DNA of 64,000 nt from Bradyrhizobium sp. sBnM-33 (GCF_032917945.1 NZ_CP136624.1:1116001-1180000); one strand, 5' to 3'; shown: positions 38,536 to 48,608, numbered from the stretch's first letter. The notes: a model not told the origin generated them from the sequence alone. Numbers and translations: made by a program.

Positions 38536-39639
38536 CTACTTCCTGCTCGCCGGCATAATCTCGGTGACATGGCCCATCTTGCGGCCCGGCCGCGGCGCGC
38601 CCTTGCCGTAGAGATGAACCGTGGCGCCGGGAACCGTCAGCCATTGCTCACAGTCGAGGATATCGTCGCCGATCAGGTTGGTCATGGTGACCTGGCCGTG
38701 ACGAACCGGCTTGCCGAGCGGCCAGCCGGCAATCGCCCGGATGTGCTGCTCGAACTGGGAGATCGAGGCGCCGTCCAGCGTCCAGTGCCCGGAATTGTGA
38801 ACCCGCGGCGCGATCTCGTTGACCAGCACGTGCGGTCCGCCGTTTCCGGTAACCACGAACAGCTCGACCGCGAGCACGCCGACATAATCGAGCGCATGGG
38901 CGATCTTCTCGGCAACGGCTCGCGCCTGTGCAGCCAACTCATCCGATATCGCGGCTGGCACGCGCGAGAATTTCAGGATGTGATCGCGATGCTCGTTTTC
39001 GGTGACGTCATAGCATTCGACATGCCCATCCGCCGATCGCGCGGCGATCACGGAGATCTCGCGCTCGAAGGGAACGAAGGCTTCGAGGATCGCGGATTTG
39101 GTGCCGAGTTCTTCCCAAATGCGGATGGGGTCGTCGCCCTCACGAATAATCGCCTGGCCCTTGCCGTCATAGCCGAAGCGGCGGGTCTTGATCACGGCGG
39201 GAAGGCCGATGCGGGCAATGGCACTCTGCAGGGTTTCCGCCGACGACACGTCGGCATAGTCGGCGGTGTCGATGCCGAGCCGCTTGACGAAATTTTTCTC
39301 GATCAGCCGGTCCTGCGTGGTCTCCAGGATTCTCTGCGCCGGCAATACCGGACGGCGCGCAGCCAGCACCATGGCGGTGGCGGCCGGCACGTTCTCGAAT
39401 TCATAGGTGATGACGTCGACATCGTTGGCGAACAGCTCGAGCGCCTCGACGTCGGCATATTCGGCGCAGGTTGCGTTCAGCACCACGTCGAACGCGGGCG
39501 AGTCCGGGTCCGGCGAAAACACCTGGCATTTGAGGCCGAGGCGCGCCGCCGCCATGGCCAGCATCCGACCCAATTGCCCGCCGCCGAGAATTCCGATGGT
39601 GTCGCCCGGCTTCAGCTTCACCTTGCCTGAAACCGTCAT
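38536..39639 (-). CDS. purK: N5-carboxyaminoimidazole ribonucleotide synthase
   Basis: The 367-residue ATP-grasp enzyme of purine synthesis makes N5-CAIR from AIR, ATP and bicarbonate. It begins [20 protein letters not shown] with the [10 protein letters not shown] fold, and contains [14 protein letters not shown] and [18 protein letters not shown]. Its ATG overlaps the purE stop by four bases. I reject a longer frame that runs back through purE. Confidence 0.96.
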   Translation of the reverse strand: MTVSGKVKLKPGDTIGILGGGQLGRMLAMAAARLGLKCQVFSPDPDSPAFDVVLNATCAEYADVEALELFANDVDVITYEFENVPAATAMVLAARRPVLPAQRILETTQDRLIEKNFVKRLGIDTADYADVSSAETLQSAIARIGLPAVIKTRRFGYDGKGQAIIREGDDPIRIWEELGTKSAILEAFVPFEREISVIAARSADGHVECYDVTENEHRDHILKFSRVPAAISDELAAQARAVAEKIAHALDYVGVLAVELFVVTGNGGPHVLVNEIAPRVHNSGHWTLDGASISQFEQHIRAIAGWPLGKPVRHGQVTMTNLIGDDILDCEQWLTVPGATVHLYGKGAPRPGRKMGHVTEIMPASRK

Positions 39640-40124
39640 GCCGAACCCTCCGGGCGCTCCTTGACCGCATCCGTCTGCTGCTTGCGCCAGGCAGAGAGCC
39701 GCGTGGCGAGGGCGGTATCGTTCAGCGCGAGTACAGCCGCCGCGAGCAGGGCGGCGTTGATGGCCCCGGCCTTGCCGATCGCCAGCGTTCCGACGGGAAC
39801 GCCGGCCGGCATCTGCACGATCGAGTACAGCGAATCGATCCCCGACAGCGCCTTGGATTCGACGGGAACGCCGAACACGGGGAGTTCCGTCAGCGCCGCC
39901 GCCATGCCGGGCAGGTGCGCCGCGCCACCCGCGCCGGCAATGATGACCTTGAAACCTTGGGCCTTGGCGCCCTTGGCGAAGGCGAACAGCCGGTCCGGGG
40001 TCCGGTGGGCCGAGACGATGCGCCTTTCGCACCCGATCCCGAGCGCCGCCAGCGTCTCGGCGGCGTGGCGCATGGTCTCCCAGTCGGACTGGCTGCCCAT
40101 AATGATGGCGATCGGTGCGGTCAT
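39636..40124 (-). CDS. purE: N5-carboxyaminoimidazole ribonucleotide mutase
   Basis: The 162-residue PurE converts N5-CAIR to CAIR. Hallmarks are [12 protein letters not shown], the active-site His in [25 protein letters not shown] and [13 protein letters not shown]. Length and motifs fit class I PurE. It is the first gene of the purE-purK operon. Confidence 0.97.
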   Translation of the reverse strand: MTAPIAIIMGSQSDWETMRHAAETLAALGIGCERRIVSAHRTPDRLFAFAKGAKAQGFKVIIAGAGGAAHLPGMAAALTELPVFGVPVESKALSGIDSLYSIVQMPAGVPVGTLAIGKAGAINAALLAAAVLALNDTALATRLSAWRKQQTDAVKERPEGSA

Positions 40125-40275
40125 CTCGTCAATTCTGTTCGGGAATCCAGAAACATAGGCCGATTATAAGGTCGGCCCGGGGCTCATCCAAGGCGTGGCA
40201 AGGGATCAGGAATGGACTATCCTGTCTTGGTGAATCCCGGCAAGCCTTCATAAGCGTGCCTGCACAGGGAAGGCC

Positions 40276-40959
40276 ATGAAGAAGAAAACCAGGGCGACCG
40301 CCTCCAGGGCCGGAAAACGCCCTAAAAGCGCGGCTTCCGGGCGAAAATCCGCTCCGCGGCGATCACCGCCACCGGCATCCCGGCCGCCGGCAGCGTCCAA
40401 CGAAACCAAGGCGACGATTCGCCGGCTGAAGGCGGAACTGGCCCGGACCCAGGCGCAGATCGAGGAACTTCAGGCCTCCGCCGACACCGACTTCCTGTTG
40501 GGCATCCCGAACCGGCGCGGTTTCGAGCGCGAGCTCAATCGCGCGATCGCCTACATGAAGCGGTATCGCGCCAGCGGCGCCCTGGTTGTGCTCGACGTTG
40601 ATCGGCTGAAGCCGATCAACGACGCCTTCGGACATGCCGCGGGCGACCAGGTGCTCAAGACCATCGTCGCGGCGCTGCTGGCGCAGGTGCGCTCTTCCGA
40701 CGTGGTGGGCCGGCTCGGCGGCGACGAGTTTGCGCTGCTGCTGTGGAATCTCAGCGAGACCGACGCCAGGGCCAAGGCGGCCGCGCTGGAGGAGGCGATC
40801 GATCGCCTCAGCTTCGTGTTCGATGGCCGCACCATTACCGCGGGGGCCTCCGCGGGCGTCTCTGTGCTCAATACCCACTCCGATGCCGGCCGCGCGCTGG
40901 AAGCGGCCGACAGCGCCATGTATGTGCGCAAGGCGCTGCGGCGGCATGAGGCGTCGTGA
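40276..40959 (+). CDS. GGDEF diguanylate cyclase
   Basis: A 227-residue protein with a basic disordered N-terminus (to about 42), a short coiled coil (45-70) and one GGDEF domain. The catalytic GGDEF is at 148-152 and an inhibitory I-site RSSD at 139-142 has the correct five-residue spacing, so it should make c-di-GMP with product feedback. There is no sensory or membrane domain. Confidence 0.92.
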   Translation: MKKKTRATASRAGKRPKSAASGRKSAPRRSPPPASRPPAASNETKATIRRLKAELARTQAQIEELQASADTDFLLGIPNRRGFERELNRAIAYMKRYRASGALVVLDVDRLKPINDAFGHAAGDQVLKTIVAALLAQVRSSDVVGRLGGDEFALLLWNLSETDARAKAAALEEAIDRLSFVFDGRTITAGASAGVSVLNTHSDAGRALEAADSAMYVRKALRRHEAS

Positions 40960-40971
40960 AGGCGTAGAGTG

Positions 40972-41094
40972 AGCAAAGGAGCGCTTCGCGCCGTGCCCAC
41001 CATCAGACGAGCATGGAAGAAGGTTGGTGGGCACGCGGAGCCTGTCATCGGGCGCGCGTTCGCGCGACCCGTTGGCTTTGCCCATCCTACGAAT
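40972..41094. repeat. GTAGGATGGGCAAAG-type palindromic repeat, copy 2 (inverted)
   Basis: It contains GTGCCCACCA twice in opposite orientation and ends GGCTTTGCCCATCCTAC. It is related to the element at 3288-3418 in the reverse orientation. Confidence 0.75.
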
Positions 41095-41102
41095 TCGATG
41101 AT

Positions 41103-41354
41103 CTACAACCCGCTGAGATCGTCCGGCACGTTGCCGAACTTGCGCAGCAGTTTCGCGTCGCCGAATTCACCCATCATGGGATCGCCGCTGCGGCTGAAGG
41201 CAACGGCGCCGATGCTGCCGGCCATCCGCGACATCGTCTCGGCGCGCCGCAACGCGGTGGTCGGGCTTTGGCATTCTTCCGCGGCGCCCGCCACCGGCGA
41301 GCCGCTATCGTCCTGCAGGAATGGCATTGCGACGTAATAGGTAACATCGGCCAT
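41103..41354 (-). CDS. Conserved small hypothetical protein (83 aa)
   Basis: An 83-residue protein starting MADVTYYVAMPFLQDDSGSP, with ALRRAETMSRMAGSIGAVAF and FGNVPDDL. There are no membrane segments. A CTGGAGAG site lies upstream of the ATG. I do not recognise a domain. It follows the 68-aa gene on the same strand by 27 bases, suggesting an operon. Confidence 0.65.
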   Translation of the reverse strand: MADVTYYVAMPFLQDDSGSPVAGAAEECQSPTTALRRAETMSRMAGSIGAVAFSRSGDPMMGEFGDAKLLRKFGNVPDDLSGL

Positions 41355-41381
41355 GTATCTCTCCAGTGTGATCGCTCCAGA

Positions 41382-41588
41382 TCAGGCCGCGTTGCTACTC
41401 GCACGTTTGGCCGGCACACAACCGGCTGCTATCGCGGCCTGCAACTCCTCCAGTTCGATTTCCAGATACTCGTTCGCCATGATCAGCGCCTTGATGGTCG
41501 ACCGCAGATTGCCGTCGCACATCGCAATCGCCTGATCGCAGGCCTGTTCGTAACTGCTGTTGTCGGACAGGGGCGGTGTAGCGGACAT
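41382..41588 (-). CDS. Conserved small hypothetical protein (68 aa)
   Basis: A 68-residue protein with SYEQACDQAIAMCDGNLRST and KALIMANEYLEIELEELQAA, mostly helical and ending in a basic AKRASSNAA. GGGAG precedes the ATG at 41588. The frame stays open further upstream without support. Probably co-transcribed with the 83-aa gene. No named domain recognised. Confidence 0.65.
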   Translation of the reverse strand: MSATPPLSDNSSYEQACDQAIAMCDGNLRSTIKALIMANEYLEIELEELQAAIAAGCVPAKRASSNAA

Positions 41589-41780
41589 GGCTGGACTCCC
41601 GAGGCTGGCGGCAGAAGGCATGTTCTCTTTTTGTTCTCGTAGAGTCAAGCCGCATCCGCCAGCCGGAGGCCTGTTTTTGCTGGCCCCCGGCAAGCCTATC
41701 GCGCCACGGCATGTGGATGTCGGGGAAAAGAATCTGCCGACAGCTTCGCGCGCCGAACTGCGGGCAGAACGCGGCAATGA

Positions 41781-41987
41781 TCAGGCGATGATGTCAGGCG
41801 TGATCTGGTCTTCGATGAAGGCGATCCGGTCGCGCAATTGCAGCTTGCGTTTCTTCAGCCGCTGCAGCCGCAACAAGTCCGGCGCCGGCGACTGATGCAG
41901 CGCGTCGATCGCCGCATCGAGATCGCGATGCTCCTGCTGCAGCCTGGCGAGCTCGGTTTCAAGCTCGCGCTCATCATCGTCGGTCAT
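41781..41987 (-). CDS. DUF465 (YdcH-type) coiled-coil protein, copy 1
   Basis: A 68-residue helical hairpin protein. LARLQQEHRDLDAAIDALHQ and LRLQRLKKRKLQLRDRIAFI match the DUF465 pattern (LxxeHrxLdxxI...LKkrKLxlKDxI). Function is unknown. Divergently arranged with a second DUF465 gene 239 bases away. Confidence 0.85.
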   Translation of the reverse strand: MTDDDERELETELARLQQEHRDLDAAIDALHQSPAPDLLRLQRLKKRKLQLRDRIAFIEDQITPDIIA

Positions 41988-42226
41988 GGTGTACGTTAGC
42001 TGAAAGCGCGATCAGGTTGCGAACGGATTCTTCGGAAGCTGACGGTGAATATCGTCGCTGCGAGGCTGCTCCGCAAGCTGATCGAGTTCCATAGTCACGA
42101 TTGGTTACAGATAAATCCGAAAATATGAGAGGCACGATTCCGGATACCCATCGACAGATTCGGCGGCTGGTGTACACTCGCGCGTCCGGATCGAATCTGA
42201 GGTTTCACCCACCGAGGAGATTTCGT

Positions 42227-42412
42227 ATGGCACTACAGGCGCATCTTGTTGAGCTTGAACGTAAGCACAAGATTCTCGAGAATGAATTGCACGAAGCGCT
42301 CGTGCACCTTTCCACAGACGACCTGCAAATTGTCGAGTTGAAGCGCCGCAAGTTGATGGTCAAGGATCAGATCGAGCGGTTGAAGCAAGCCGCCGACGAA
42401 ACTCTCCACTAG
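42227..42412 (+). CDS. DUF465 (YdcH-type) coiled-coil protein, copy 2
   Basis: A 61-residue protein: LVELERKHKILENELHEALV and IVELKRRKLMVKDQIERLKQ show the DUF465 pattern. ACCGAGGAG precedes the ATG at 42227. It differs much from the neighbouring copy, so any duplication is old. Confidence 0.85.
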   Translation: MALQAHLVELERKHKILENELHEALVHLSTDDLQIVELKRRKLMVKDQIERLKQAADETLH

Positions 42413-42498
42413 CTAAGTCCAGCAAAGTATCGAAAATCCCCACGCGGCCGGATGGGCGCCGATGCGCTCGTCCGCCCGTCGTTACGCTGCGGCCTCCG

Positions 42499-43602
42499 TC
42501 ACAGCTCCGCCAGCGCGCCGACATGATCTGCGATCGCGAGAGATGACGTCAGCCCTGGCGATTCAATCCCGAACAGGTTGATCAGCCCGGCGACGCCGTG
42601 ATCGGCGGGACCCTGGATCAGAAAATCCTGCGTGGCGACGGCCGGCGGCACGATTTTCGGTCGGATTCCGGAATAGCTCGGCATCAGCGCGCCGTCCGGC
42701 AGCGTCGGCCAGTAGCGCCGGATCGCGGGATAGAATCGCTCGGCGCGGGCAGGGTCCACCGCATAGTCGATGCTCTCGACCCATTCGACGTCGGGGCCGA
42801 ACCGCGCCTGTCCGGCCATGTCGAGCGTGAGGTGCACGCCCAGTCCACCGGGCTCCGGCACCGGATAGATCAGGCGTGAAAATGGTGCCCGCGCGCTGCA
42901 GCTAAAATAATTGCCCTTCGCGAGATAGGCGCACGGAATCATTTCGATCGGCATGCCCTCGATGCTGCGCGCCACCGCAGGCGCGCCTAAGCCTGCCGAA
43001 TTGACGAGCAGGTTGCACGCAAGCGTCATCGGCGCCTCGCCGCCGGCTTCGATTTCGATACGACCGGCAGTGGCTCGGGCGTGCAGCAGCGGAGTGTGAA
43101 ATGCGAAAGCCGCGCCGGCTTCTTCCGCGTCGCCTCGCAGCGCCAGCATATAGGCGTGGCTGTCGATAATGCCGGTGGACGGCGACAACAGCGCCGCGTC
43201 GCAATTCAACGCCGGCTCCAGTTCGCGCGCCGCTTCGCCCGTCAGCAACTGCATGTCGTCGACGCCGTTGGCCTCGGCATGCGCGCGGATCGATTGCAGC
43301 TTCTCGGTTTCCTTCGGCGTCGTGGCCACGATCAGCTTGCCGCAATTGCGATGCGGAATGCCGTGGTCGCGGCAGTATCGATAGAGCGCGTGCTTGCCGC
43401 TGACGCACGTCTGCGCCATCAGGCTGCCGGCGCGGTAATAGATGCCGGCATGAATCACCTCGCTGTTGCGCGAGGAGGTGACGGTGCCAATGCCCTCGGC
43501 GGCTTCGAGCACGATCACTTCGCGGCCCGCCTGGGCCAGGCGCCGTGCGATCGCGAGCCCGATCACCCCTGCTCCGATGACGACGCAATCGACCTTGTCC
43601 AT
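42499..43602 (-). CDS. FAD-dependent oxidoreductase, L-2-hydroxyglutarate oxidase-like
   Basis: The 367-residue DAO-family flavoprotein has an N-terminal FAD fold ([20 protein letters not shown]), [20 protein letters not shown] and a C-terminal [16 protein letters not shown]. The [12 protein letters not shown] segment is characteristic of LhgO/L2HGDH. The substrate is probably L-2-hydroxyglutarate or a related 2-hydroxy acid. Monocistronic. Confidence 0.85.
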   Translation of the reverse strand: MDKVDCVVIGAGVIGLAIARRLAQAGREVIVLEAAEGIGTVTSSRNSEVIHAGIYYRAGSLMAQTCVSGKHALYRYCRDHGIPHRNCGKLIVATTPKETEKLQSIRAHAEANGVDDMQLLTGEAARELEPALNCDAALLSPSTGIIDSHAYMLALRGDAEEAGAAFAFHTPLLHARATAGRIEIEAGGEAPMTLACNLLVNSAGLGAPAVARSIEGMPIEMIPCAYLAKGNYFSCSARAPFSRLIYPVPEPGGLGVHLTLDMAGQARFGPDVEWVESIDYAVDPARAERFYPAIRRYWPTLPDGALMPSYSGIRPKIVPPAVATQDFLIQGPADHGVAGLINLFGIESPGLTSSLAIADHVGALAEL

Positions 43603-43860
43603 GTCAGCTTAGAACCCAAGAATCTGGCGCGGGAACCGGCGCTCGCCACGCTCGGCAATCATCGTTCCGTTCGCTGCAGCCGTCGAACAACGCGTTGGTT
43701 TGCCTCGAAATACGCCGTACACGCAGTCCCGTTAGCGAAGCATTAATCATGTCGGGCCAATTGCCGTAATTTGGGTCATATTTTAGAATTGTACGGGTAG
43801 TCGTTTACCCGATCCAAACCCGTCAAGCCAGACACTCCGCCCGCAAACCTCGGGTGGGTA

Positions 43861-46566
43861 ATGGCTGACAGCAACGGGCAGGCAGGACGGAAGAATTCGA
43901 TTCCGGCGCAGGCCCTCATCTGTCTGCTCGCCATTGCCGCGCCGTGCGGATTTGCATGGGGCGCCGCGCCTTCCGCGGGCTTTGTGCTGGCGAGCTATAT
44001 CGGCGAATTAGATCCCAACATGGTCTGGGAGTTCCTGATCGGCGGGATCGTCGTCGCCTCCTTCCTAGCCGCGATCGCGATCTGGATTTTGTCGGCATGG
44101 CGCAGGGCCAAGGGCGCCGAATTGCAGCGCAGCGCCTTCATCAGCTCGGCGCTCAACAATCTCAATCAGGGCGTGATGATGACTAACGCGCAAAACCGCG
44201 TGGTCTTCTGCAACGACCGTTTCCTCGAAATGTACGGGCTGAGCCGTACCGAGATTTCGAGCCGTATGACCGGCCGCGAACTGCTCGAACTGCGCCGCGC
44301 GCGTGGACTTCTCAAGCTCACCGTCGAGGAGTTCCGCAATCTGGCCGGCCGCCCGGAAGGCGTCGTCACCGAACTGCCTGACGGTCGATCGGTATTGTCG
44401 AAGATCTTTCGCCTGCCCCATGGCGGGACGATCGGAACGCATGAGGATTGCACCGAGCAGCGCCAGCTGTCGCGCAAACTGGCATCGACCACCAAGTTTC
44501 TGGAATCGGTGCTCGACAACGTTCCGGTCTGCGTTGCCGCCAAGAACATCGAGGACGGCCGCTATATCTTCGCCAACCGCGCCTTCGAGCGATTCTCGCA
44601 CTTCTCCCGCGATCACATCATCGGTAAGCGCGCCGACGAGATCTTCAGCCCCGAAACCGCAAAGAGCATCGAGGCGGCGGACCAGGCGGCGCTGACCGCG
44701 CCGGAAGGCTATCAGCGCAGCGAATATGTCGTCGAACGTGGTGATGACAAACGCGTCCTCTCCTCCAACCGCGTAGTCGCGCGCAACGAGAACAACAAGC
44801 CGGAATTCCTGATCGCGCTGTTTGACGACGTCACCGACCGCCGGTCGCTGTCGCGCGAACTCGAAAACACCAAGAAATTCCTCGAGCTGGTGGTCGACAA
44901 CATTCCGGTGTCGTTGATCGTGGAGCGCGTCAGCGATGGACGGTACCTGCTCGCCAACCGCAGCGCCGAGACCATTCTCAACCGCCGCCGCGAGGATGCC
45001 ACCGGCCTGACCGCCGCCGACATCTTCAATGCGCGCGAAGCCAAGCTGATCATCGCGCGCGACGAGGCCGCGATCAAGAAACGCGGCCTGCTCACCGAAG
45101 AGCACCCGATATCCACCAAGGACGGGCTGCGGCTGTTCCTGACCCGCCGCATGACGGTGCTCGACGAGGCCGGCGAGCCGCAATATCTGATCAAGACTCA
45201 TGAGGATGTCACCGATCGCCGCCAGACCGAGTCGCGAATGGCGCACATGGCCTATCATGATGGCCTGACGGATCTGCCGAACCGCGCCGCCTTCCTGCAG
45301 GCACTGGCCCAGATGATCGAGGCCTGCGCCGGCACGGACGAGGAATTCGCGGTGCTGTGCGTCGACCTCGACGGCTTGAAGGAAATCAATGACGTGTTCG
45401 GCCACGCAACGGGCGACAAGCTCCTGATCGAGGTTGCGGGCCGCATGCAGGCCTGCGCCCGGGGTGGCGTGGTGGCCCGGCTCTCCGGCGACGAGTTCGG
45501 CCTGATCATCGACGGCAAGCAGCCGGAGGTGGGCAAGGCGCTTGCCGAGAAACTCGCGCAGACGCTATCGGACGAGTTTGTGATCGACGGCAAGTCGGTC
45601 AGGACCGGGGTGACGACCGGCATCTCGGTATTTCCGCATAATGGTTCGGATGCGGCTTCGCTGCTGGCTAATTCCGGCGCAGCGCTGTTCCGCGCCAAGC
45701 AGAAGTCGCGTGGCTCGATCAGCATTTTCGAACCCGAGATGGACCAGCAGATCCGCGATCGCCGCGTGTTGCACCAGGATCTCTCGATGGCGATCAGGAA
45801 CGGCGAATTGTCGCTGTATTACCAGCCGCAGGCCGCGGCGGGCGCGACGGTCGCCACCAGCAAGGTCATCGGTTTCGAGGCTCTGGCGCGCTGGATCCAT
45901 CCGGTGCGCGGCTTCGTGTCACCAGGCGATTTCATTCCACTTGCCGAAGAAAGCGGTCTGATCGTCGAGATGGGCGTCTGGATCCTGCGCGAAGACTGCC
46001 GGGAGGCCGCCTCCTGGCCGGTGCCGATGCAGATCGCCGTCAACCTGTCGCCGGCGCAGTTCATGCATGGCGACGTGGTCAGCCTGGTGCATTCGATCCT
46101 GCTCGAGACGGGCCTCGCGCCCGACCGGCTCGAGCTAGAAATCACCGAAGGCGTGCTGATCGAGGATTTTGATCGCGGTCTGGCACTGCTACGGCGGCTG
46201 AAGGCGCTCGGCGTGCGCATCTCAATGGACGATTTCGGTTCCGGCTATTCCTCGCTGAGCTATCTGCAGGCCTTCCCGTTCGACAAGATCAAGATCGACC
46301 GCACCTTCGTCATGAATCTCGGGCGCAATCCGCAATCGGCGGCAATCGTGCGCGCCGTCATCGATCTCGGCCACGGCCTCGAAATGTCGATCGTTGCCGA
46401 AGGCGTGGAGACCCAGGATCAGCTCGGCTTCCTCGCCGATGAGGGCTGCGATGCGGTGCAGGGCTACTTCCTCGGCAAGCCCCAGCCGATCGGGCACTAC
46501 GCCGTTCTGGTCGGCCGCAGTGCCGCAAATGACATCGAGACTGCGCGCAAGCTCGCCAGCGCCTGA
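43861..46566 (+). CDS. PAS-GGDEF-EAL c-di-GMP signalling protein
   Basis: The 901-residue protein has two N-terminal membrane helices (about 17-50 and 56-80), three PAS-like domains (about 90-200, 215-335, 345-460), a GGDEF domain with the variant SGDEF at 542-546 and no RxxD inhibitory site, and a complete EAL domain (EAL at 673-675, with NLSPAQF, ELEITEGVL, DDFGSGYSSL, KIDRTFV and AEGVET). The EAL motifs are intact, so phosphodiesterase activity is likely; cyclase activity is doubtful. The ligand sensed is unknown. Confidence 0.92.
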   Translation: MADSNGQAGRKNSIPAQALICLLAIAAPCGFAWGAAPSAGFVLASYIGELDPNMVWEFLIGGIVVASFLAAIAIWILSAWRRAKGAELQRSAFISSALNNLNQGVMMTNAQNRVVFCNDRFLEMYGLSRTEISSRMTGRELLELRRARGLLKLTVEEFRNLAGRPEGVVTELPDGRSVLSKIFRLPHGGTIGTHEDCTEQRQLSRKLASTTKFLESVLDNVPVCVAAKNIEDGRYIFANRAFERFSHFSRDHIIGKRADEIFSPETAKSIEAADQAALTAPEGYQRSEYVVERGDDKRVLSSNRVVARNENNKPEFLIALFDDVTDRRSLSRELENTKKFLELVVDNIPVSLIVERVSDGRYLLANRSAETILNRRREDATGLTAADIFNAREAKLIIARDEAAIKKRGLLTEEHPISTKDGLRLFLTRRMTVLDEAGEPQYLIKTHEDVTDRRQTESRMAHMAYHDGLTDLPNRAAFLQALAQMIEACAGTDEEFAVLCVDLDGLKEINDVFGHATGDKLLIEVAGRMQACARGGVVARLSGDEFGLIIDGKQPEVGKALAEKLAQTLSDEFVIDGKSVRTGVTTGISVFPHNGSDAASLLANSGAALFRAKQKSRGSISIFEPEMDQQIRDRRVLHQDLSMAIRNGELSLYYQPQAAAGATVATSKVIGFEALARWIHPVRGFVSPGDFIPLAEESGLIVEMGVWILREDCREAASWPVPMQIAVNLSPAQFMHGDVVSLVHSILLETGLAPDRLELEITEGVLIEDFDRGLALLRRLKALGVRISMDDFGSGYSSLSYLQAFPFDKIKIDRTFVMNLGRNPQSAAIVRAVIDLGHGLEMSIVAEGVETQDQLGFLADEGCDAVQGYFLGKPQPIGHYAVLVGRSAANDIETARKLASA

Positions 46567-46670
46567 TTCAGCGAAATCGCGCCGCGCTGCATCGCGGCAG
46601 CAAGGCCCAGAGATGCGATGGCATGCCTGACCTCTCGGGCTCTTCGATCTGATTTCGACGAGACCCTGGC

Positions 46671-46699
46671 TTGCCTTCCCTCGAACGCCCGGCTATTTT
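46671..46699 (+). promoter_or_regulatory. Candidate promoter of the ABC-F leader
   Basis: TTGCCT and TATTTT are separated by exactly 17 bases. The predicted transcript would start about 25 bases before a possible leader-peptide GTG at 46729. Confidence 0.4.
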
Positions 46700-46728
46700 T
46701 TTGCGATCGAGATAGGGAGGGCTGTGCG

Positions 46729-46800
46729 GTGACGACATTTTTCCGGCACTATCGCCAGCGTGGCCCTGTCAGCGCCCTGCAAATGAGTTTGCAGGGCTGA
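46729..46800 (+). CDS. Possible 23-residue leader peptide of the ABC-F gene
   Basis: A GTG-initiated frame with GGGAGGG upstream encodes a peptide beginning MTTFFRHYRQ and ending SALQMSLQG. Its last eight codons are the perfect hairpin GCCCTGCAAA / TTTGCAGGGC (46774-46797), with the stop codon just after the stem. A ribosome reading or stalling here would open the hairpin. This is how several antibiotic-resistance ABC-F genes are controlled; here it is inference. A longer in-frame reading from 46618 has no ribosome site. Confidence 0.4.
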   Translation: MTTFFRHYRQRGPVSALQMSLQG

Positions 46801-46880
46801 CCAGAGACCCTTTCGCAAATCTCTTCCTGGTCTGCCCCCGTGGCAATGCGGCGTCGAACGTCTGAGTTCGCGCCCGCATT
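46774..46880 (+). promoter_or_regulatory. Three consecutive hairpins in the ABC-F leader
   Basis: Hairpin 1 is GCCCTGCAAA/TTTGCAGGGC (46774-46797). Hairpin 2 is GACCAG with CTGGTC (about 46799-46832). Hairpin 3 is AATGCGGCGTCGAAC with GTTCGCGCCCGCATT (46845-46880, near-perfect). They fill much of the 402-base untranslated region and resemble an attenuator. None has a strong T run. Confidence 0.5.
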
Positions 46881-46968
46881 TCAGTAGCTCGCCGCGCTCC
46901 GACACGAACATCCGCTGATGGCTGTATGCCCCGGACGTTGCGTTGACCGGCAAGACCAGGGAACGATC

Positions 46969-48495
46969 ATGACCCTTATCAATATTCGTAATCTTGGCGT
47001 GACGATTAACGCTCCGCTGTTTTCCCGACTGGATCTTTCCATCAATGCCGGTGACCGCATCGGGCTCGTCGCAGCCAATGGACGCGGCAAGTCCACGTTA
47101 CTCCGCTGCATTGCAGGCATGGCAGAGCCAGGCGAAGGTGAGATCACCAGATCGCGAGGGCTGACCATCGGCTATGTCGAGCAGGATGTACCGTCCGCGC
47201 TCGCGGATACGCCGTTCCGTGCGGCGGTGCTCGACATGCTTCCCGTTGAACGACGGGCAATTGAAAGCTGGAGGGTCGATATCGCCCTGGAATCGCTGGA
47301 GGTGCCCGAGGCGCTGCGCGAGAGGCCACTCAAGCAACTGAGCGGCGGCTGGCAGCGTTTTGCCATGCTTGCCCGCGTTGTGGTGGCCGAGGCTGACGTG
47401 TTGTTGCTGGACGAGCCGACCAACCACCTCGACCTCGCTAGGATTTGTCAGCTCGAAGCCTGGCTGAACGCGCTGCCCCGGGATATGCCGGTCGTGATAT
47501 CGAGTCATGACCGCGCCTTTCTCGACGCAACCACAAACCGCACGGTATTCTTGCGGCCCGAGCGGTCGCAGATATTTTCGTTGCCCTATACGCGGGCCCG
47601 CGCCGCCCTCAGCGAGGCGGATGCCTCGGATGAACGGCGCTACCGGCGTGACCTGAAGGCTGCCGAGCAGCTTCGTCAGCACGCTGCAAAGCTCAACAAT
47701 ATCGGCGTCAATTCCGGTAGCGATCTTCTGTTGCAGAAGACGAAGCAACTGAAGCAGCGGGCCGAGAAGCTGGAAGATGCGGCAAAGCCCGGGCACCTGG
47801 AACGATCCGCGGGGACGATCAAGCTGGCCAACCGCGGAACGCACGCCAAAGTCCTGATTACGCTCGACGAGGCCGTTGTCTCGGCACCGGATGGCAGGTT
47901 GCTGTTCAAGACCGGAAAGCAGCTCATCTGCAGGGGAGACCGGATCGTGCTGTTGGGGCCGAACGGGGCAGGCAAGACCCGGTTCGTGGCGATGCTGCGT
48001 CAGGCGATCGAAAATCCGGGAGCCACGCAAGCCGGCATCAAGGTTACGCAGTCGCTTGCTCTCGGATATTGCGAACAGAATCTTGCCGATCTTGCCGATA
48101 CCGATACGCCGATGCACACGATCGTCAGCCGTTTCGAGGTTGGCGATCAGCGTGCGCGCGCATTGCTCGCCAGCTCCGGCCTGTCGGTTGCGATGCAGAG
48201 CCGTCCGATCAGCCGGCTTTCCGGCGGACAGAAGGCGCGCCTCGGCATGCTCTTGCTGAGGCTTGTCCAGCCAAACTTCTATCTGCTCGATGAGCCTACC
48301 AACCACCTGGATATCGAAGGACAGGAAGTGCTGGAAGACGAATTGCTGGCGCATCAGGCAAGCTGCCTGCTGGTTTCCCACGACCGGAACTTTGTGCGAA
48401 CGGTCGGAAACCGGTTCTGGATGATCGAAAGAAAGAAGCTGATGGAGCTGGAAGGACCAGAGCGCTTCTTCGCATCCATCAGCGCAACGAGCTAA
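46969..48495 (+). CDS. ABC-F family ATPase (ribosome-associated)
   Basis: The 508-residue protein is a duplicated ATP-binding cassette without membrane domains: Walker A AANGRGKST (about 32-40) and GPNGAGKT (about 329-336), signatures LSGGWQRF and LSGGQKAR, Walker B/catalytic Glu LLLDEPTNHLD and LLDEPTNHLD. The linker between cassettes is helical and basic. ABC-F proteins act on the ribosome E site, as translation factors or antibiotic-protection proteins. The subfamily cannot be set by eye; the long structured leader favours an inducible protection role. Confidence 0.9.
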   Translation: MTLINIRNLGVTINAPLFSRLDLSINAGDRIGLVAANGRGKSTLLRCIAGMAEPGEGEITRSRGLTIGYVEQDVPSALADTPFRAAVLDMLPVERRAIESWRVDIALESLEVPEALRERPLKQLSGGWQRFAMLARVVVAEADVLLLDEPTNHLDLARICQLEAWLNALPRDMPVVISSHDRAFLDATTNRTVFLRPERSQIFSLPYTRARAALSEADASDERRYRRDLKAAEQLRQHAAKLNNIGVNSGSDLLLQKTKQLKQRAEKLEDAAKPGHLERSAGTIKLANRGTHAKVLITLDEAVVSAPDGRLLFKTGKQLICRGDRIVLLGPNGAGKTRFVAMLRQAIENPGATQAGIKVTQSLALGYCEQNLADLADTDTPMHTIVSRFEVGDQRARALLASSGLSVAMQSRPISRLSGGQKARLGMLLLRLVQPNFYLLDEPTNHLDIEGQEVLEDELLAHQASCLLVSHDRNFVRTVGNRFWMIERKKLMELEGPERFFASISATS

Positions 48496-48608
48496 AGCGG
48501 TGGTTGCCGGCTCTTCCCCGGGCTTGATTCATTTCCAGGAGCGACATCCACTTTTGGCCATCATGAACTAGTGTAGTGAAGTCAGCTTCTCTACAGTCAC
48601 CCTTGCGT

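Noticed and set aside
39640..40032. Upstream extension of the purK frame
   Set aside because: It runs antisense-frame through purE, which is a clear gene with ATGA coupling to purK.
46618..46728. Longer in-frame start for the ABC-F leader frame
   Set aside because: No ribosome site precedes 46618, and the candidate promoter lies inside this stretch; the GTG at 46729 is better supported.
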